Assembly: GCA_947448525.1 (NCBI GenBank)
Contig: CANFNV010000002.1
Coordinates: forward strand, 62,001 to 126,000
Direction of reading: 5' to 3'
Length of the DNA stretch: 64,000 nt
Source: Flavobacteriaceae bacterium
GTDB lineage: Bacteria; Bacteroidota; Bacteroidia; Flavobacteriales; Flavobacteriaceae
A program made the position numbers and the translations under genes. Positions 44,485 through 54,345 of this stretch are shown one piece after another (position 1 is the first letter of the stretch; each line of letters opens with the position of its first letter). The notes below the pieces were generated by a model. The model did no database searches and was not told where the DNA came from. It was given only the letters and a program-made list of their open reading frames with translations.

Positions 44485-45733
44485 TTATTTTTATTTTAGA
44501 TAACATTAAAATAAATGCAGAATAATATAAATATCTAATTGAAGATCTTAAATTATATTCAAATGAAAACACGATAAATAGCAGTAATAAAATTATTGTT
44601 ATTGCGGGAACAAGAAGTTTTTTAGCTTGAATAAAAAATTTAATATGAAAATCACAATATGAAAAATAGTATCCCAAAAAAACATAATATATAAAACTAA
44701 AAATGGGAAATTTTGCTAATTCGCCTATCGAAGTATATGGTGCATAAATATTAATTCTCATTCTTTGTGAAAATGAATACCAATCGGTTAAATTTCCTGG
44801 CATTGGGTTTATGCAAGTTATTAAATTACCCATGTTCTCGTGATATAATTTTATTGTTTCTGAGGTTGCAATAAATCCATACACAAAAGTATAGTAAATA
44901 TTAAATAATGTGTTTTTATAAATTACTTCTGGTTTTTTAAAAAATATATTTAGATATGGTATAAGACCGTGAATATTTGTCTCTGTTCTTAAAGCTATAT
45001 TGTATCCGAAGAAGACAATAATTAATGGAATCCAAATTATAAAATATTTAATTTTAATTCTTTTGCTTTTTAACATGAATGAATACGTTAATACAAAAAC
45101 AATTAAATCAACTGTAGCCATTCTACTTCCAAGACCAATGCCAATTAACAATACTATGGCTATAGTAATTATTGCTGGAATTTTGTTTTTTTTAAAAGAT
45201 ATAGCAGATAATACAGATAAAATAATTAGAAGAATTGTATAAATAGTTTTTAGCATGGAGCTTTTTTGTGGTATATAATTTAACCTATAAAAAAGTTCAG
45301 TACCATAATCGAAAAATACTAAACTACAACATAGGTATAAAACTATAATCATAATTTTTTTTATTGTTGTATAGTTTATTGATATATTTTCAACATTTAT
45401 AATTTGAATTGCTTTTGAACTTATTTGAGTATAATTTTTATTTTTTAATATATAAATATAAACACCTATTAAAAAAAACATCATCATTCTTAAAAAAACA
45501 TTTACTTGTTTATTAAAATTTTTGGCATTCAAAGTGTCTAAATTATAGATATCGAACTTTTGTTGTTTGGGGTAATATATGTAAAGACAATTAATAATAA
45601 TTACTGCTGTAAAAAACAAAATATAAAGATCTATTGGAGATACTATAGAAAAAACCCTTTTATTGAAAAGTATTATTATTATAATAAAGCTAGTTAAAAT
45701 GTAGATAAAGGTATAAAAAAGGGTCATTTCCAT
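44471..45733 (-). CDS. O-antigen polymerase candidate (Wzy-like)
   Basis: A 420-residue, highly hydrophobic protein with about 11 membrane helices, assigned as an oligosaccharide repeat-unit polymerase by its topology and position beside Wzx. Polymerases are poorly conserved in sequence. A periplasmic loop near residues 260-340 has polar segments such as KLYHENMGNLITCINPMPG. The codons are extremely A+T rich, as expected for the serotype-specific core of the locus. Confidence 0.7.
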   Translation of the reverse strand: MEMTLFYTFIYILTSFIIIIILFNKRVFSIVSPIDLYILFFTAVIIINCLYIYYPKQQKFDIYNLDTLNAKNFNKQVNVFLRMMMFFLIGVYIYILKNKNYTQISSKAIQIINVENISINYTTIKKIMIIVLYLCCSLVFFDYGTELFYRLNYIPQKSSMLKTIYTILLIILSVLSAISFKKNKIPAIITIAIVLLIGIGLGSRMATVDLIVFVLTYSFMLKSKRIKIKYFIIWIPLIIVFFGYNIALRTETNIHGLIPYLNIFFKKPEVIYKNTLFNIYYTFVYGFIATSETIKLYHENMGNLITCINPMPGNLTDWYSFSQRMRINIYAPYTSIGELAKFPIFSFIYYVFLGYYFSYCDFHIKFFIQAKKLLVPAITIILLLLFIVFSFEYNLRSSIRYLYYSAFILMLSKIKINGKA

Positions 45734-45795
45734 AATTAATGATTTAAGTAGTTATGATTTTTATAACTTTTCTATTCATATAAAATAAATTTGTA

Positions 45796-47031
45796 TTAGA
45801 TTAACCTATATTTAATACAATAATAAAAACGTATTGAAAGCAAAATTATATCGGCTAAAACTCTAACATAAATTATATTCATAATGCTTAAATTATCTAA
45901 TATTCTTAGAATAAATATAAGCAAAACAAATATTAATGCAGTAACTATTAAAGAACGATTATATTCTTTATAGAATCCTTTTGCAACCATAATACAATTT
46001 CCTAAAATAATTGTTGTACTAACAATAGGTATTAATGGTAAGACAAGTGGCAAAATAAAATTATATTTAATCATAGTAACCCCTCCAAATATTTGTAGTA
46101 TTTTTTCAGAAAAAATGTAAGTGAATATAGCTATTATTGTACTAATAACAAGTGAATAAATCAATATTTTTTTTACTACTAATTTATTAATACCTCTAAC
46201 AAATCTAGGATAAATTGCTTGTTGTAAAACTTCGAAAGGAATAATAAAAACAAATACAATTTTTATTGCGATGTCAAAACCAGCTACATTTCCTTTTGAA
46301 TAAAAATATCCTATAATGAAAAGGGTTCCCATGTTGAATATAAAAGTAGAAACTTTACCAATGAAAAATAAATAGCCTTCTCTCAAATATTTAATTAATG
46401 TTGTTTTTGAAATTGATATAAATTCAAATTGTATTTCATTTTTCATTTTTAAAAACCCGAAAATTCCCCAAAAAACATTAGTAATAACCAAAAAAACTAT
46501 ATATAAATTAAGGTCAAAAGTATTTTTAATAAAAAATACTGTCAAAAGTATCAATAATGTTTTGGTTACAAAAGTCAATATAGTAACAGACTTCATCTTT
46601 TCTATTCCTTGAAAAAACCAAATTGGCATTAGCACTTCTCCTATGCCTAAAATAAGCATTAGTAATATGAGATTGAGATAAATATTTATCTGTGTATTAA
46701 AAGATAATGGTATTAAAAATAAAAAACATATCAGAAATAAAATGCTTTTAATATAATAAATAGAAGAAATTACTTCATTTAGTTTTTGGGGATTGTTTTT
46801 GTTTTCTACAACATATTTTGCGGCATATAAATCAAACCCAAAATTGATTAACATAATAAAATATTGCACAATAGAATCTACCCATGTTAATACCCCATAT
46901 CCATTCTCTCCTAAAATTCGAATTAAATATCCAACAAGTATATATTTTGAACCAATATTTAAAAATTTGAACAATCCAATATAAAAAAAATTTAAAATTG
47001 GATTAATTCTTGCGACTATTGTATTTTTCAA
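45796..47031 (-). CDS. Wzx-type oligosaccharide flippase
   Basis: A 411-residue membrane protein with 12 helices and short loops, family of Wzx flippases that move lipid-linked repeat units to the periplasm. The N-terminus (FKFLNIGSKYILVGYLIRILGENGYG) is a classical Wzx start. It is paired with the polymerase candidate. It differs from the flippase at the left edge of the window. Confidence 0.88.
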   Translation of the reverse strand: MKNTIVARINPILNFFYIGLFKFLNIGSKYILVGYLIRILGENGYGVLTWVDSIVQYFIMLINFGFDLYAAKYVVENKNNPQKLNEVISSIYYIKSILFLICFLFLIPLSFNTQINIYLNLILLMLILGIGEVLMPIWFFQGIEKMKSVTILTFVTKTLLILLTVFFIKNTFDLNLYIVFLVITNVFWGIFGFLKMKNEIQFEFISISKTTLIKYLREGYLFFIGKVSTFIFNMGTLFIIGYFYSKGNVAGFDIAIKIVFVFIIPFEVLQQAIYPRFVRGINKLVVKKILIYSLVISTIIAIFTYIFSEKILQIFGGVTMIKYNFILPLVLPLIPIVSTTIILGNCIMVAKGFYKEYNRSLIVTALIFVLLIFILRILDNLSIMNIIYVRVLADIILLSIRFYYCIKYRLI

Positions 47032-47084
47032 AATAATAAAATATTAATAATTATGTTAAATGATAGTAATTTTTATAAATAATT

Positions 47085-49226
47085 TTATTTTTCTTCCTCT
47101 CCAGTAAAAAATCCTCCATTATATTTATTTGATAATTCCTGATCTCCAGAAATCCATAAAATTTGATTTATTCTTACTTGTTTGTTGTGTTTTTTATATT
47201 TTAATTTCAATTTTACTAATGAAATTCTATCTTTAGGAAAAATAAATTTTCCACTTCTAATCAATATTTCTGTACCATTTTTATCAATAATTAATCTATC
47301 ATTATACAAAACAAATAATTCCTCGTAGGTTAAATACTCTTTTTTAGGAAATTCTATTTCTTCTAAATCTTCAGTTCCATTAAATAAGCCTCCATCATAT
47401 TTTGTCCCTGGCATCGTTTTCCAATCCCAAAGAATATGATTAATCTTAATTTCATCTTTTAATTTAGGATGTCTATTTTTATAAATATTAAAAGAGTTAA
47501 TATCTGTTGCATGTCTAAATTTATAGTTTCTCACTAATAAAGCCGTATTGTTTTTATCAACAACAATTCTATTATTATACTTTTTAAATAAATCTTCATA
47601 AAAATCATCTTCCGAATTATAATTTAACAAATTGTTTTCTTTTATTTTTTGAGCAAATGTTTCTTTTTCATACTTTTTATTACTCACCTCTACAATTTTA
47701 TTATCTAATTCCGCCTCATCTGGAGGGAAGATGTCATCCTTGGTTTTAATTCGTTCGTCGCCACGCCAAATAAATCCCCTGAGTTTTCGGGCATTTTCAG
47801 GAAGGTCTTTTTCTGGATAAATATCGCCATCTACGCTATCGAAAAAAGTAATAGTGTCTACTTTATTTTTATCATCCATAGTCATGTTTATTCTACTGCT
47901 CACGTTTTTATTGATACCTATGAGTTCATTTTTGTCGTTACGCATGTAAAAGATTACTTCTGTGTTTTTTACCACATCGGCTTCGTAGAGTTTGTTTTCT
48001 TTAAATTTCCCAAACAAATTCAGCCCTTTTATTTGGTTAAAACCTGATCCCAGAGTGTCTTTGGATATAATAAATGTATTGTTGAGGATCTTTAGTGAAT
48101 CTAGCTTTTCTGTTTTGTTGTTTCCTACCAAATGCATCACATCTCCAGTCATTTGGTTTTCAAAATTCCAAAGAATTGGTTTTCCTATAAGTTTGGTTAA
48201 TGCTGCTTTTTGATCCGAATGTATAGAATCGCATTTACCACTTAAATCGGTTTTGAAAAAACGAACGTTATTGAATCCTGTTACTTTTCGTTCTCCTGTT
48301 TTTCCGGTTACAATTATTTTTTTGGCGTGAATGAACATCGAATCTTTTTCTATTAAATACCTAACCGAAGCGTGTTTAGTCATAAATAGAGAATCTTTGT
48401 TTTTATACACTTCTCCATAGTGCCCGCGAATAATGGCCTTGTTTATAGAATCCGTAATTTTTACATTATTGGTTCCTGACGCAAATTCTTTTTTTCTGTC
48501 GTAATACAAACTATCGCCTTCAATTAATCGGTCTTTATATTTTATATACGATTTTCTTAAAAAATAACCTGTATTTTTCTTGCTGTTATAAAAACCATTT
48601 TCTGTATAGATAAAATTATCTTTTCCGGTTATGGTTGAAGGCCCTTTTAAATAAGAACCTCCGTTTTTGGTTAAATAATCTAGATGGTTTGATTTAATTG
48701 TGTATTCAGGATTTGTTAATACTACAGAAGACAGAAATTGGTATTTCTTTTCTTTTACATAATATCTTCCCGCTCTACTTTTTAAAGTATTGTTTTTATT
48801 TACAATTGTTCCGTTGGAATTAAAATAAGCTTCTTGTGAATTTCTATCAAAATAAATGGTATCCGTTGACATGGTTGATTCTGGAGAACGCATCACTACA
48901 TTTCCCGAAGCAAAAGCTTTTTTAAGATTGCCATTGTATTCGGCATATTTACTATTCATATATAAGGTATCGCCTTGAACCATTTCGACTTCACCAAATG
49001 CTTTAATGTAGTTTTCATTCTTGAAGAAATAGGCTTTATTACAGGTCATAATAATGCCGTCGTGACGCACTCGTACGTTTCCGGTTAACAAGGTGGCATT
49101 GGGTAATTCAATCTCATTAATATCTGCAAAATCTGAATTTTCAATAATAATTTTACTCGCTTTTTGACTAAAAGCAAGAGCGAAATTAAGCAGTAATAAT
49201 CCGATAAGAATTATACGTTTTTTCAA
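47085..49226 (-). CDS. OstA-like protein with duplicated C-terminal domain
   Basis: A 713-residue exported protein. A signal peptide (to about residue 20) is followed by a long OstA/LptA-like beta-jellyroll region (repeats such as NVRVRHDGIIMTC), the fold of LPS transport proteins. The C-terminal quarter holds two related units of about 78 residues (about 543-620 and 634-711), sharing LF..YN.R...DKN.T, the ILW block and KY.GG.F.G. I do not recognise this unit. The 5' part and the repeat part differ in base content. It is preceded by rfbD in the same direction (31 bases). Confidence 0.82.
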   Translation of the reverse strand: MKKRIILIGLLLLNFALAFSQKASKIIIENSDFADINEIELPNATLLTGNVRVRHDGIIMTCNKAYFFKNENYIKAFGEVEMVQGDTLYMNSKYAEYNGNLKKAFASGNVVMRSPESTMSTDTIYFDRNSQEAYFNSNGTIVNKNNTLKSRAGRYYVKEKKYQFLSSVVLTNPEYTIKSNHLDYLTKNGGSYLKGPSTITGKDNFIYTENGFYNSKKNTGYFLRKSYIKYKDRLIEGDSLYYDRKKEFASGTNNVKITDSINKAIIRGHYGEVYKNKDSLFMTKHASVRYLIEKDSMFIHAKKIIVTGKTGERKVTGFNNVRFFKTDLSGKCDSIHSDQKAALTKLIGKPILWNFENQMTGDVMHLVGNNKTEKLDSLKILNNTFIISKDTLGSGFNQIKGLNLFGKFKENKLYEADVVKNTEVIFYMRNDKNELIGINKNVSSRINMTMDDKNKVDTITFFDSVDGDIYPEKDLPENARKLRGFIWRGDERIKTKDDIFPPDEAELDNKIVEVSNKKYEKETFAQKIKENNLLNYNSEDDFYEDLFKKYNNRIVVDKNNTALLVRNYKFRHATDINSFNIYKNRHPKLKDEIKINHILWDWKTMPGTKYDGGLFNGTEDLEEIEFPKKEYLTYEELFVLYNDRLIIDKNGTEILIRSGKFIFPKDRISLVKLKLKYKKHNKQVRINQILWISGDQELSNKYNGGFFTGEEEK

Positions 49227-49256
49227 GTTTTTATTATTTGTTTTTATTAATCTTGT

Positions 49257-50114
49257 TCATTTTTTTATCTTCCTTAAACTGTCTTCCCAATTACATATTT
49301 GTAAATCAAATGAATTTTTAATTTTGGATTTATTCAAAACACTAAATGCCGGTCGTTTGGCTGGTGTCGTATAACTTGATGTTGGAATAGGTTTTAAATC
49401 TATTTCAATATCATTTATTTCAAATATTTTCTTTGCGAAATCATACCACGAACATTGCCCTTCGTTGGAAAAATTGTAAATTCCAAAGTTGTGAGTTGTG
49501 AGTTGTGAGTTGTAGGTTTTAATTACCTTAACTAAAACTTCTGCCAAATCAACAGCATTTGTTGGCGTTCCAATTTGGTCGTTTACTACAGATAAGCTAT
49601 CTCTTTCTAAGCCCAATCGTAGCATTGTTTTCATAAAATTATTAGCAAATTGCGAATACACCCATGAGGTTCTAATAATAAAATAATTATCAAAAGTTTG
49701 TTGAATGGCTTTTTCTCCATCCAATTTTGTTTGTCCATAAACTCCTGTTGGATTGGGTATATCTTCTTCTGAATAGGGTACTTTTTTATTCCCATCAAAA
49801 ACAAAATCGGTGGAAACGTGAAGTAAAATAGTATTGTTTTCTTTGCAAATTTCAGCTAAATTTTTAGCTCCCGTTACATTTATTGAAAATGCTTTTTCGG
49901 GTTCGCTTTCTGCTTTATCCACAGCTGTATATGCCGCTGCATTAATACAATAATTGGGTTTAAATTGTTTAAAGGTTTCTTTAATTTGGTTTACGTTAGT
50001 GATATCCAAAGTTGACGAATCACAAAAAACAAAATCTATTTCGGGATAGTTACCTGAAATAGATTGTATTGCTTGTCCTAACTGACCGTTGGCACCCGTA
50101 ACTAATACTACCAT
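49257..50114 (-). CDS. rfbD: dTDP-4-dehydrorhamnose reductase
   Basis: A 285-residue SDR reductase, last step to dTDP-L-rhamnose. NADP loop GANGQLG (7-13), catalytic Y126xxxK130 and the STDFVFDG block. Residues 201-209 (YNSQLTTHN) are encoded by a 7-bp tandem repeat (49487-49513) and look like a repeat insertion in a surface loop. It overlaps rfbC by seven bases. Confidence 0.95.
   Translation of the reverse strand: MVVLVTGANGQLGQAIQSISGNYPEIDFVFCDSSTLDITNVNQIKETFKQFKPNYCINAAAYTAVDKAESEPEKAFSINVTGAKNLAEICKENNTILLHVSTDFVFDGNKKVPYSEEDIPNPTGVYGQTKLDGEKAIQQTFDNYFIIRTSWVYSQFANNFMKTMLRLGLERDSLSVVNDQIGTPTNAVDLAEVLVKVIKTYNSQLTTHNFGIYNFSNEGQCSWYDFAKKIFEINDIEIDLKPIPTSSYTTPAKRPAFSVLNKSKIKNSFDLQICNWEDSLRKIKK
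49487..49513. repeat. 7-bp tandem repeat inside rfbD
   Basis: AGTTGTG repeated 3.9 times without error. The unit is not a multiple of three, so gain or loss of one copy shifts the rfbD frame. Confidence 0.85.
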
Positions 50115-50659
50115 ACTTTTTTGGCATTTGAAAGTGTTGGTAGTACTTGATCTTTTTGGGAAATAATTAGTTTTTCAAATTCAAATTGCCAATCAATATT
50201 GATTTCGGTATCACTAAAAATTATTCCACCTTCGCTTTCTTTATTATAAAAATTATCGCATTTATAAAAGAATGTTGCTGTTTCGCTCAATACTAGAAAA
50301 CCATGCGCAAAACCTCTTGGAACAAAAAATTGATTTTGTTTTTCTGCGGAAAGAAGAACCGATTCATATTGCCCGTATGTTTTAGAATCAGGACGAATAT
50401 CAACAGCAACATCAAGAACTTCACCTTGAAGCACGCGTACCAATTTTGCTTGTGCGTGTTCACCACATTGATAATGCAATCCACGCAATACGCCTTTTGA
50501 CGAAAACGATTGGTTGTCTTGAACAAAATGGACACTTTGGCCTATTCCGTTTTCAAATGTTCTTTCGTTGAAACTTTCCATAAAATAACCACGCTCATCA
50601 AAGATTATTTTAGGTTCTATTGTAAAACATCCTTTTAGTTTTGTTTCTTTAAAAATCAT
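50108..50659 (-). CDS. rfbC: dTDP-4-dehydrorhamnose 3,5-epimerase
   Basis: A 183-residue cupin-fold epimerase. Catalytic His is H62 in the GVLRGLHYQ block, followed by VRVLQGEVLDVAVDIRPDS and the YKCDNFYNKESEGG segment. The frame runs 10 codons upstream, but the ATG at 50657-50659 gives the standard MIFKETKLKG start. Between rfbA (78 bases) and rfbD (overlap). Confidence 0.95.
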   Translation of the reverse strand: MIFKETKLKGCFTIEPKIIFDERGYFMESFNERTFENGIGQSVHFVQDNQSFSSKGVLRGLHYQCGEHAQAKLVRVLQGEVLDVAVDIRPDSKTYGQYESVLLSAEKQNQFFVPRGFAHGFLVLSETATFFYKCDNFYNKESEGGIIFSDTEINIDWQFEFEKLIISQKDQVLPTLSNAKKVW

Positions 50660-50737
50660 GTTTAAATGCAATTTCAATGACAATTTCAAAAATAAAATGT
50701 ATAATAAATGATAAATGCTTTGTCTATAGTGTTTTTG

Positions 50738-51601
50738 TTATTCCTGAAGTAGACTCATTAGATGAACGCCATAACCGCTTTTAAGTAATGGTGTTGCTAA
50801 TTTTTTTAATTGGTTTTTATCTATAAATCCCATTTTATAGGCTGCTTCTTCTATAGCTCCAATTTTCAATCCTTGACGTTCTTCAATTACTTGAACAAAT
50901 TGACCAGCTTGCATTAGTGATTGAAAGGTTCCTGTATCTAACCAGGCGGTTCCTCTGTCTAGGATACTTACCTTTAAATTGCCTCTGTTCAAATATTCTC
51001 TGTTAACGTCTGTAATTTCTAGTTCGCCTCTATGACTTGGGGCAATATTAGCTGCAATTTCAATTACTGAATTATCATAAAAATAAATCCCTGGTACTGC
51101 ATAGTTTGATTTAGGATTTTCTGGCTTTTCTTCAATAGAAAGTACCTTCCCTTCTTTGTCAAAATCAACCACGCCATAACGTTCTGGATCGTGAACATGA
51201 TAGGCGTAAATTACGCCTCCATCAGGATTATTGTTTGCTTGAAGCAATTCGGCTAGTCCAGTTCCATAAAAAATATTGTCTCCTAAAATTAAAGCAACTT
51301 TATCATTTCCAACAAATTCTTTTCCTATGATAAAAGCTTCCGCTAATCCGTTGGGATTTTCTTGAACAGCATATTCGAATCGGCAACCTAAATTTTTTCC
51401 ATCTCCCAAAAGTTGTTGGAATAATGGTAAGTCATGAGGTGTTGAAATAATTAATATTTCTCTAATTCCCGCCCACATCAAAGTTGATAATGGATAATAA
51501 ATCATAGGTTTATCATAAATTGGCATTAACTGTTTGCTTACTGCCAAAGTAAGCGGATGCAATCTAGTACCTGAGCCACCTGCTAAAATAATTCCTTTCA
51601 T
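50738..51601 (-). CDS. rfbA: Glucose-1-phosphate thymidylyltransferase
   Basis: A 287-residue nucleotidyltransferase that makes dTDP-glucose. The nucleotide loop is LAGGSGTRL (6-14), with [24 protein letters not shown] and the [15 protein letters not shown] block. Length matches RmlA. The next enzyme, RfbB (4,6-dehydratase), is not in the window. Confidence 0.96.
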   Translation of the reverse strand: MKGIILAGGSGTRLHPLTLAVSKQLMPIYDKPMIYYPLSTLMWAGIREILIISTPHDLPLFQQLLGDGKNLGCRFEYAVQENPNGLAEAFIIGKEFVGNDKVALILGDNIFYGTGLAELLQANNNPDGGVIYAYHVHDPERYGVVDFDKEGKVLSIEEKPENPKSNYAVPGIYFYDNSVIEIAANIAPSHRGELEITDVNREYLNRGNLKVSILDRGTAWLDTGTFQSLMQAGQFVQVIEERQGLKIGAIEEAAYKMGFIDKNQLKKLATPLLKSGYGVHLMSLLQE

Positions 51602-51605
51602 GTTT

Positions 51606-52610
51606 TTATTTATTAAGTTTTGCGGCTTGTTTTTTGTAAAATACTCTGAAAAGCGCTAAGAAAATAAAAATTACAACGAATAAAAATGGCAAAACTAATT
51701 TCATTTTACCGTTTGTTCCTTTAGTGTTTTTAATATTTAAGACATCGCTTACATCATTTATAGTCTTTTTAAAATTAATTAATTGAATTTTTAAATTGGC
51801 TATATCTTCTGTTAAATAAGTTTTATTTTTTATTATTTCGTTAAGTTGGATATTTTCATTATAATAAATTAATTTGTCGTTTTTCAAATCGCTATTTGAT
51901 TTATTAGAAAACTCATTTAAAATTGCGTCTATTTGACCTATAACTTCTTGGTTTTTTTGTAGTTTAACGGTGACGTTACTCAAATAAGTTTTTTGAATGT
52001 TTTCAAAATAATCACTCTTGTTTAAAAAATTTAATAGCGGTGTAATAGTGTTCTCTTTAGAAACAAATCTTGATGTAACTATTTTTATGGTATGAAAAAG
52101 ATAATTCTTACTCGTTGTATTATCTTTTATTACTTTATTTATATCTCCACTTTCAGATAATAATTTGACTAACTCAAAATTTTGTGTGGTTTGTGCATTC
52201 GTTAAATTTGCTTTGCTGCTATTAACAAAATTATATATATCAATTACTGGCTCAATCTTAATAGAGGAAATAGCTTCTGGATTTTTTATTCCAATTGATT
52301 TTAAAAATCTATAATCCCTTTCATTAATTTTGGAAGAAATTAAATCAATTTTTGAATACAAATAGTCGGAACTTTCAAAATTTGGGGAAACTATTATCTC
52401 GCTGTTATAATATTTATTTTCTATATCCAAAAAATATCCTAGAACAATTCCTGCAATAATTAATCCTAGAAAAATTATTATATTTCTTCTGATATAAAGA
52501 ATTCCTTTAAAGATTGAAAAAGCTATGTTTCCAAAAAAGTTATTTATTTTTTGAAATAATACTCCTAATTCTATTTCTTCGGGTTGGCTATTTTGATTTT
52601 CTGAACTCAT
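51606..52610 (-). CDS. Wzz-like chain-length determinant
   Basis: A 334-residue inner-membrane protein with two helices (about 42-61 and 305-326) that bracket a long, mostly helical periplasmic domain, the classical Wzz/PCP-1 layout. No kinase domain is fused. It presumably sets the modal length of the polymer with Wzy. Next to the DUF6909 gene (5-base gap) and rfbA (4-base gap). Confidence 0.87.
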   Translation of the reverse strand: MSSENQNSQPEEIELGVLFQKINNFFGNIAFSIFKGILYIRRNIIIFLGLIIAGIVLGYFLDIENKYYNSEIIVSPNFESSDYLYSKIDLISSKINERDYRFLKSIGIKNPEAISSIKIEPVIDIYNFVNSSKANLTNAQTTQNFELVKLLSESGDINKVIKDNTTSKNYLFHTIKIVTSRFVSKENTITPLLNFLNKSDYFENIQKTYLSNVTVKLQKNQEVIGQIDAILNEFSNKSNSDLKNDKLIYYNENIQLNEIIKNKTYLTEDIANLKIQLINFKKTINDVSDVLNIKNTKGTNGKMKLVLPFLFVVIFIFLALFRVFYKKQAAKLNK

Positions 52611-52615
52611 AAAAT

Positions 52616-54304
52616 TTATTTAATGTTAAAAATTTGTTCTAATATTTTAAATGTAATTAAATACGTTGGCTTTACTCCAGTGGTTCCTAAACCACCTGAA
52701 GCTAAAGTGCTTCCTGTTTCTAAAGGGTTGTCCGAAGCATAATATGCATACCTAACTTTTACGTCAGGGTGTATGCTTTTTCTAATTTTTGAGGCCGATT
52801 GAATTGCTTTTTGATAATAAGCACCTTCCATTTCCAATCCTATAGCGCCCCAAGTAGATTCGTGAAAGAATTTCAATAAATCTTTATTTTGTAATGAAGT
52901 TCCAAGTACAGTTACCATAGGTCCGGCAAAAACCGGAATGTCGTTTCCGGCAAACATACTTGCCGTTAATTCATTGTTAAAAAAATAATTATCGGCTGTT
53001 CCTTCATTTATATGTGCATTCGGAATCATAATATCCCCTTTTCCACCTTGAAGAATACCTGCTTTACCCATGATGGAAACCGATTCTACATTTAAGAAAA
53101 GTGTGTTGGTTCCTTTTTTAAATGGTTTTAATAATTCGTCAATAGTTTCATACGCTTGTTCTCCAAACGCATAATCCATAACAATTATTACGGGCTTTTC
53201 TTTTCTAATATTCGCCTTTGGAAAACTAGATTTTGCCCAATCTATTTTAGCCGTGTCAAAAATTTGAACATCAATATTGGTTCCTGAATGGTCTGGTAAC
53301 GATATCATTCCGTTTTGCAGTGCAAAGGCTTCGACTTTGTCTCTCACATCATGTGCTCCTTGCTTGCTTAATTCTTCGTAAATAAAGAAATCCGATTTAT
53401 CTTTTAGCTTTCCTTTGTGCACATGAGCTGCAAAAATAGAATTCATAACAGAGTGCATATTAGCACTAATCACATGAATTGGTCGTTCTAATAAGTTGTT
53501 TTGATTTAAAACTTCTTTGATATTGGTTGCCCATATTTCACCATGAATGTGATGACCTAATCGTTCTCTTAAAATAGGACTGAATGTAATCGTTCTTTTG
53601 TTATTATCAATAACTTCTTCTATTGCTAATTTTCCTAACCAATAAATTACATGTAAAAATCGATCTGGTTTTTCGGAAGTTCCAAAAGAATCGTAAATAC
53701 TTAATACTTCAGAAAAAGTTCTTCCTAATACATTTGCTGCATGAGAAATAGCTTTTTCTTTATCGACCTGATTTAATTTTTTGGGCTGTAATGCTGCTTG
53801 CTCTAATTTTTGCCAATCACGTGAAATTCTGCCATCATCATCAATTAAAATGCGATCTTTGATTTTATGTGATTCTATGAAAATAAAAGTCAAATGCGTT
53901 AAAATATCGTAAATGTCTGATCGACCGCGTGTGATTTCAACATTCATTTGTTCTTCGTCTATTCGGTAACAATTTCTTCTTCTTTTTGGAGGAATAATGG
54001 CTTTAAAATGCGATTTAGAATACCCTTCGTCTGAAGTTAAATTGATGTAACGACATTCTTCAATTCCTACAGGAAGCCTCTCTATTACATAAAGTAAACC
54101 ATTAAGCTCAACTTTTTCTTCTGCAATACTTCCATAAATTTCTGGTCGAAGCGCCAATAATGCTTCTCTCAAAGTGTCTCCTGAAACACCCATTGGTTTA
54201 TAGAAACCTCTGTTAAATAAATGCCTCATGGTAATGTACAATCGTTCGATAGCCGCCGACGATTCTTGCGCTCTAGAACGCGAAATGTTTTTAATTTCCC
54301 TCAT
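52616..54304 (-). CDS. DUF6909-like protein with nucleoside-phosphorylase-like C-terminus
   Basis: A 562-residue soluble protein known to me as DUF6909 of Bacteroidetes (name from memory). The N-terminal half is largely helical and lacks a motif I know. The C-terminal half reads like the PNP/UDP phosphorylase superfamily: GLEMEGAYYQKA (M492, E493, G494, the ribose-binding Glu region) followed by YYASDNPLETG (D525), reminiscent of the MEGA...SD pair in nucleosidases such as AMP nucleosidase. It heads a wzz-rfbA-rfbC-rfbD-OstA operon, with a -7 box at 54326. Confidence 0.75.
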   Translation of the reverse strand: MREIKNISRSRAQESSAAIERLYITMRHLFNRGFYKPMGVSGDTLREALLALRPEIYGSIAEEKVELNGLLYVIERLPVGIEECRYINLTSDEGYSKSHFKAIIPPKRRRNCYRIDEEQMNVEITRGRSDIYDILTHLTFIFIESHKIKDRILIDDDGRISRDWQKLEQAALQPKKLNQVDKEKAISHAANVLGRTFSEVLSIYDSFGTSEKPDRFLHVIYWLGKLAIEEVIDNNKRTITFSPILRERLGHHIHGEIWATNIKEVLNQNNLLERPIHVISANMHSVMNSIFAAHVHKGKLKDKSDFFIYEELSKQGAHDVRDKVEAFALQNGMISLPDHSGTNIDVQIFDTAKIDWAKSSFPKANIRKEKPVIIVMDYAFGEQAYETIDELLKPFKKGTNTLFLNVESVSIMGKAGILQGGKGDIMIPNAHINEGTADNYFFNNELTASMFAGNDIPVFAGPMVTVLGTSLQNKDLLKFFHESTWGAIGLEMEGAYYQKAIQSASKIRKSIHPDVKVRYAYYASDNPLETGSTLASGGLGTTGVKPTYLITFKILEQIFNIK

Positions 54305-54325
54305 TAAATTTTGTTTTCTAACCTA

Positions 54326-54333
54326 CAAATATA
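54326..54333 (-). promoter_or_regulatory. -7 box of the DUF6909-wzz-rfb operon
   Basis: TATATTTG on the minus strand, 22 bases upstream of the DUF6909 ATG. It may drive a minus-strand run of genes that extends to 40417. Confidence 0.55.
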
Positions 54334-54345
54334 CTGATTTCTCGT

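Noticed and set aside
49487..49513. Repeat in rfbD as a CRISPR array
   Set aside because: Units are 7 bp without spacers.
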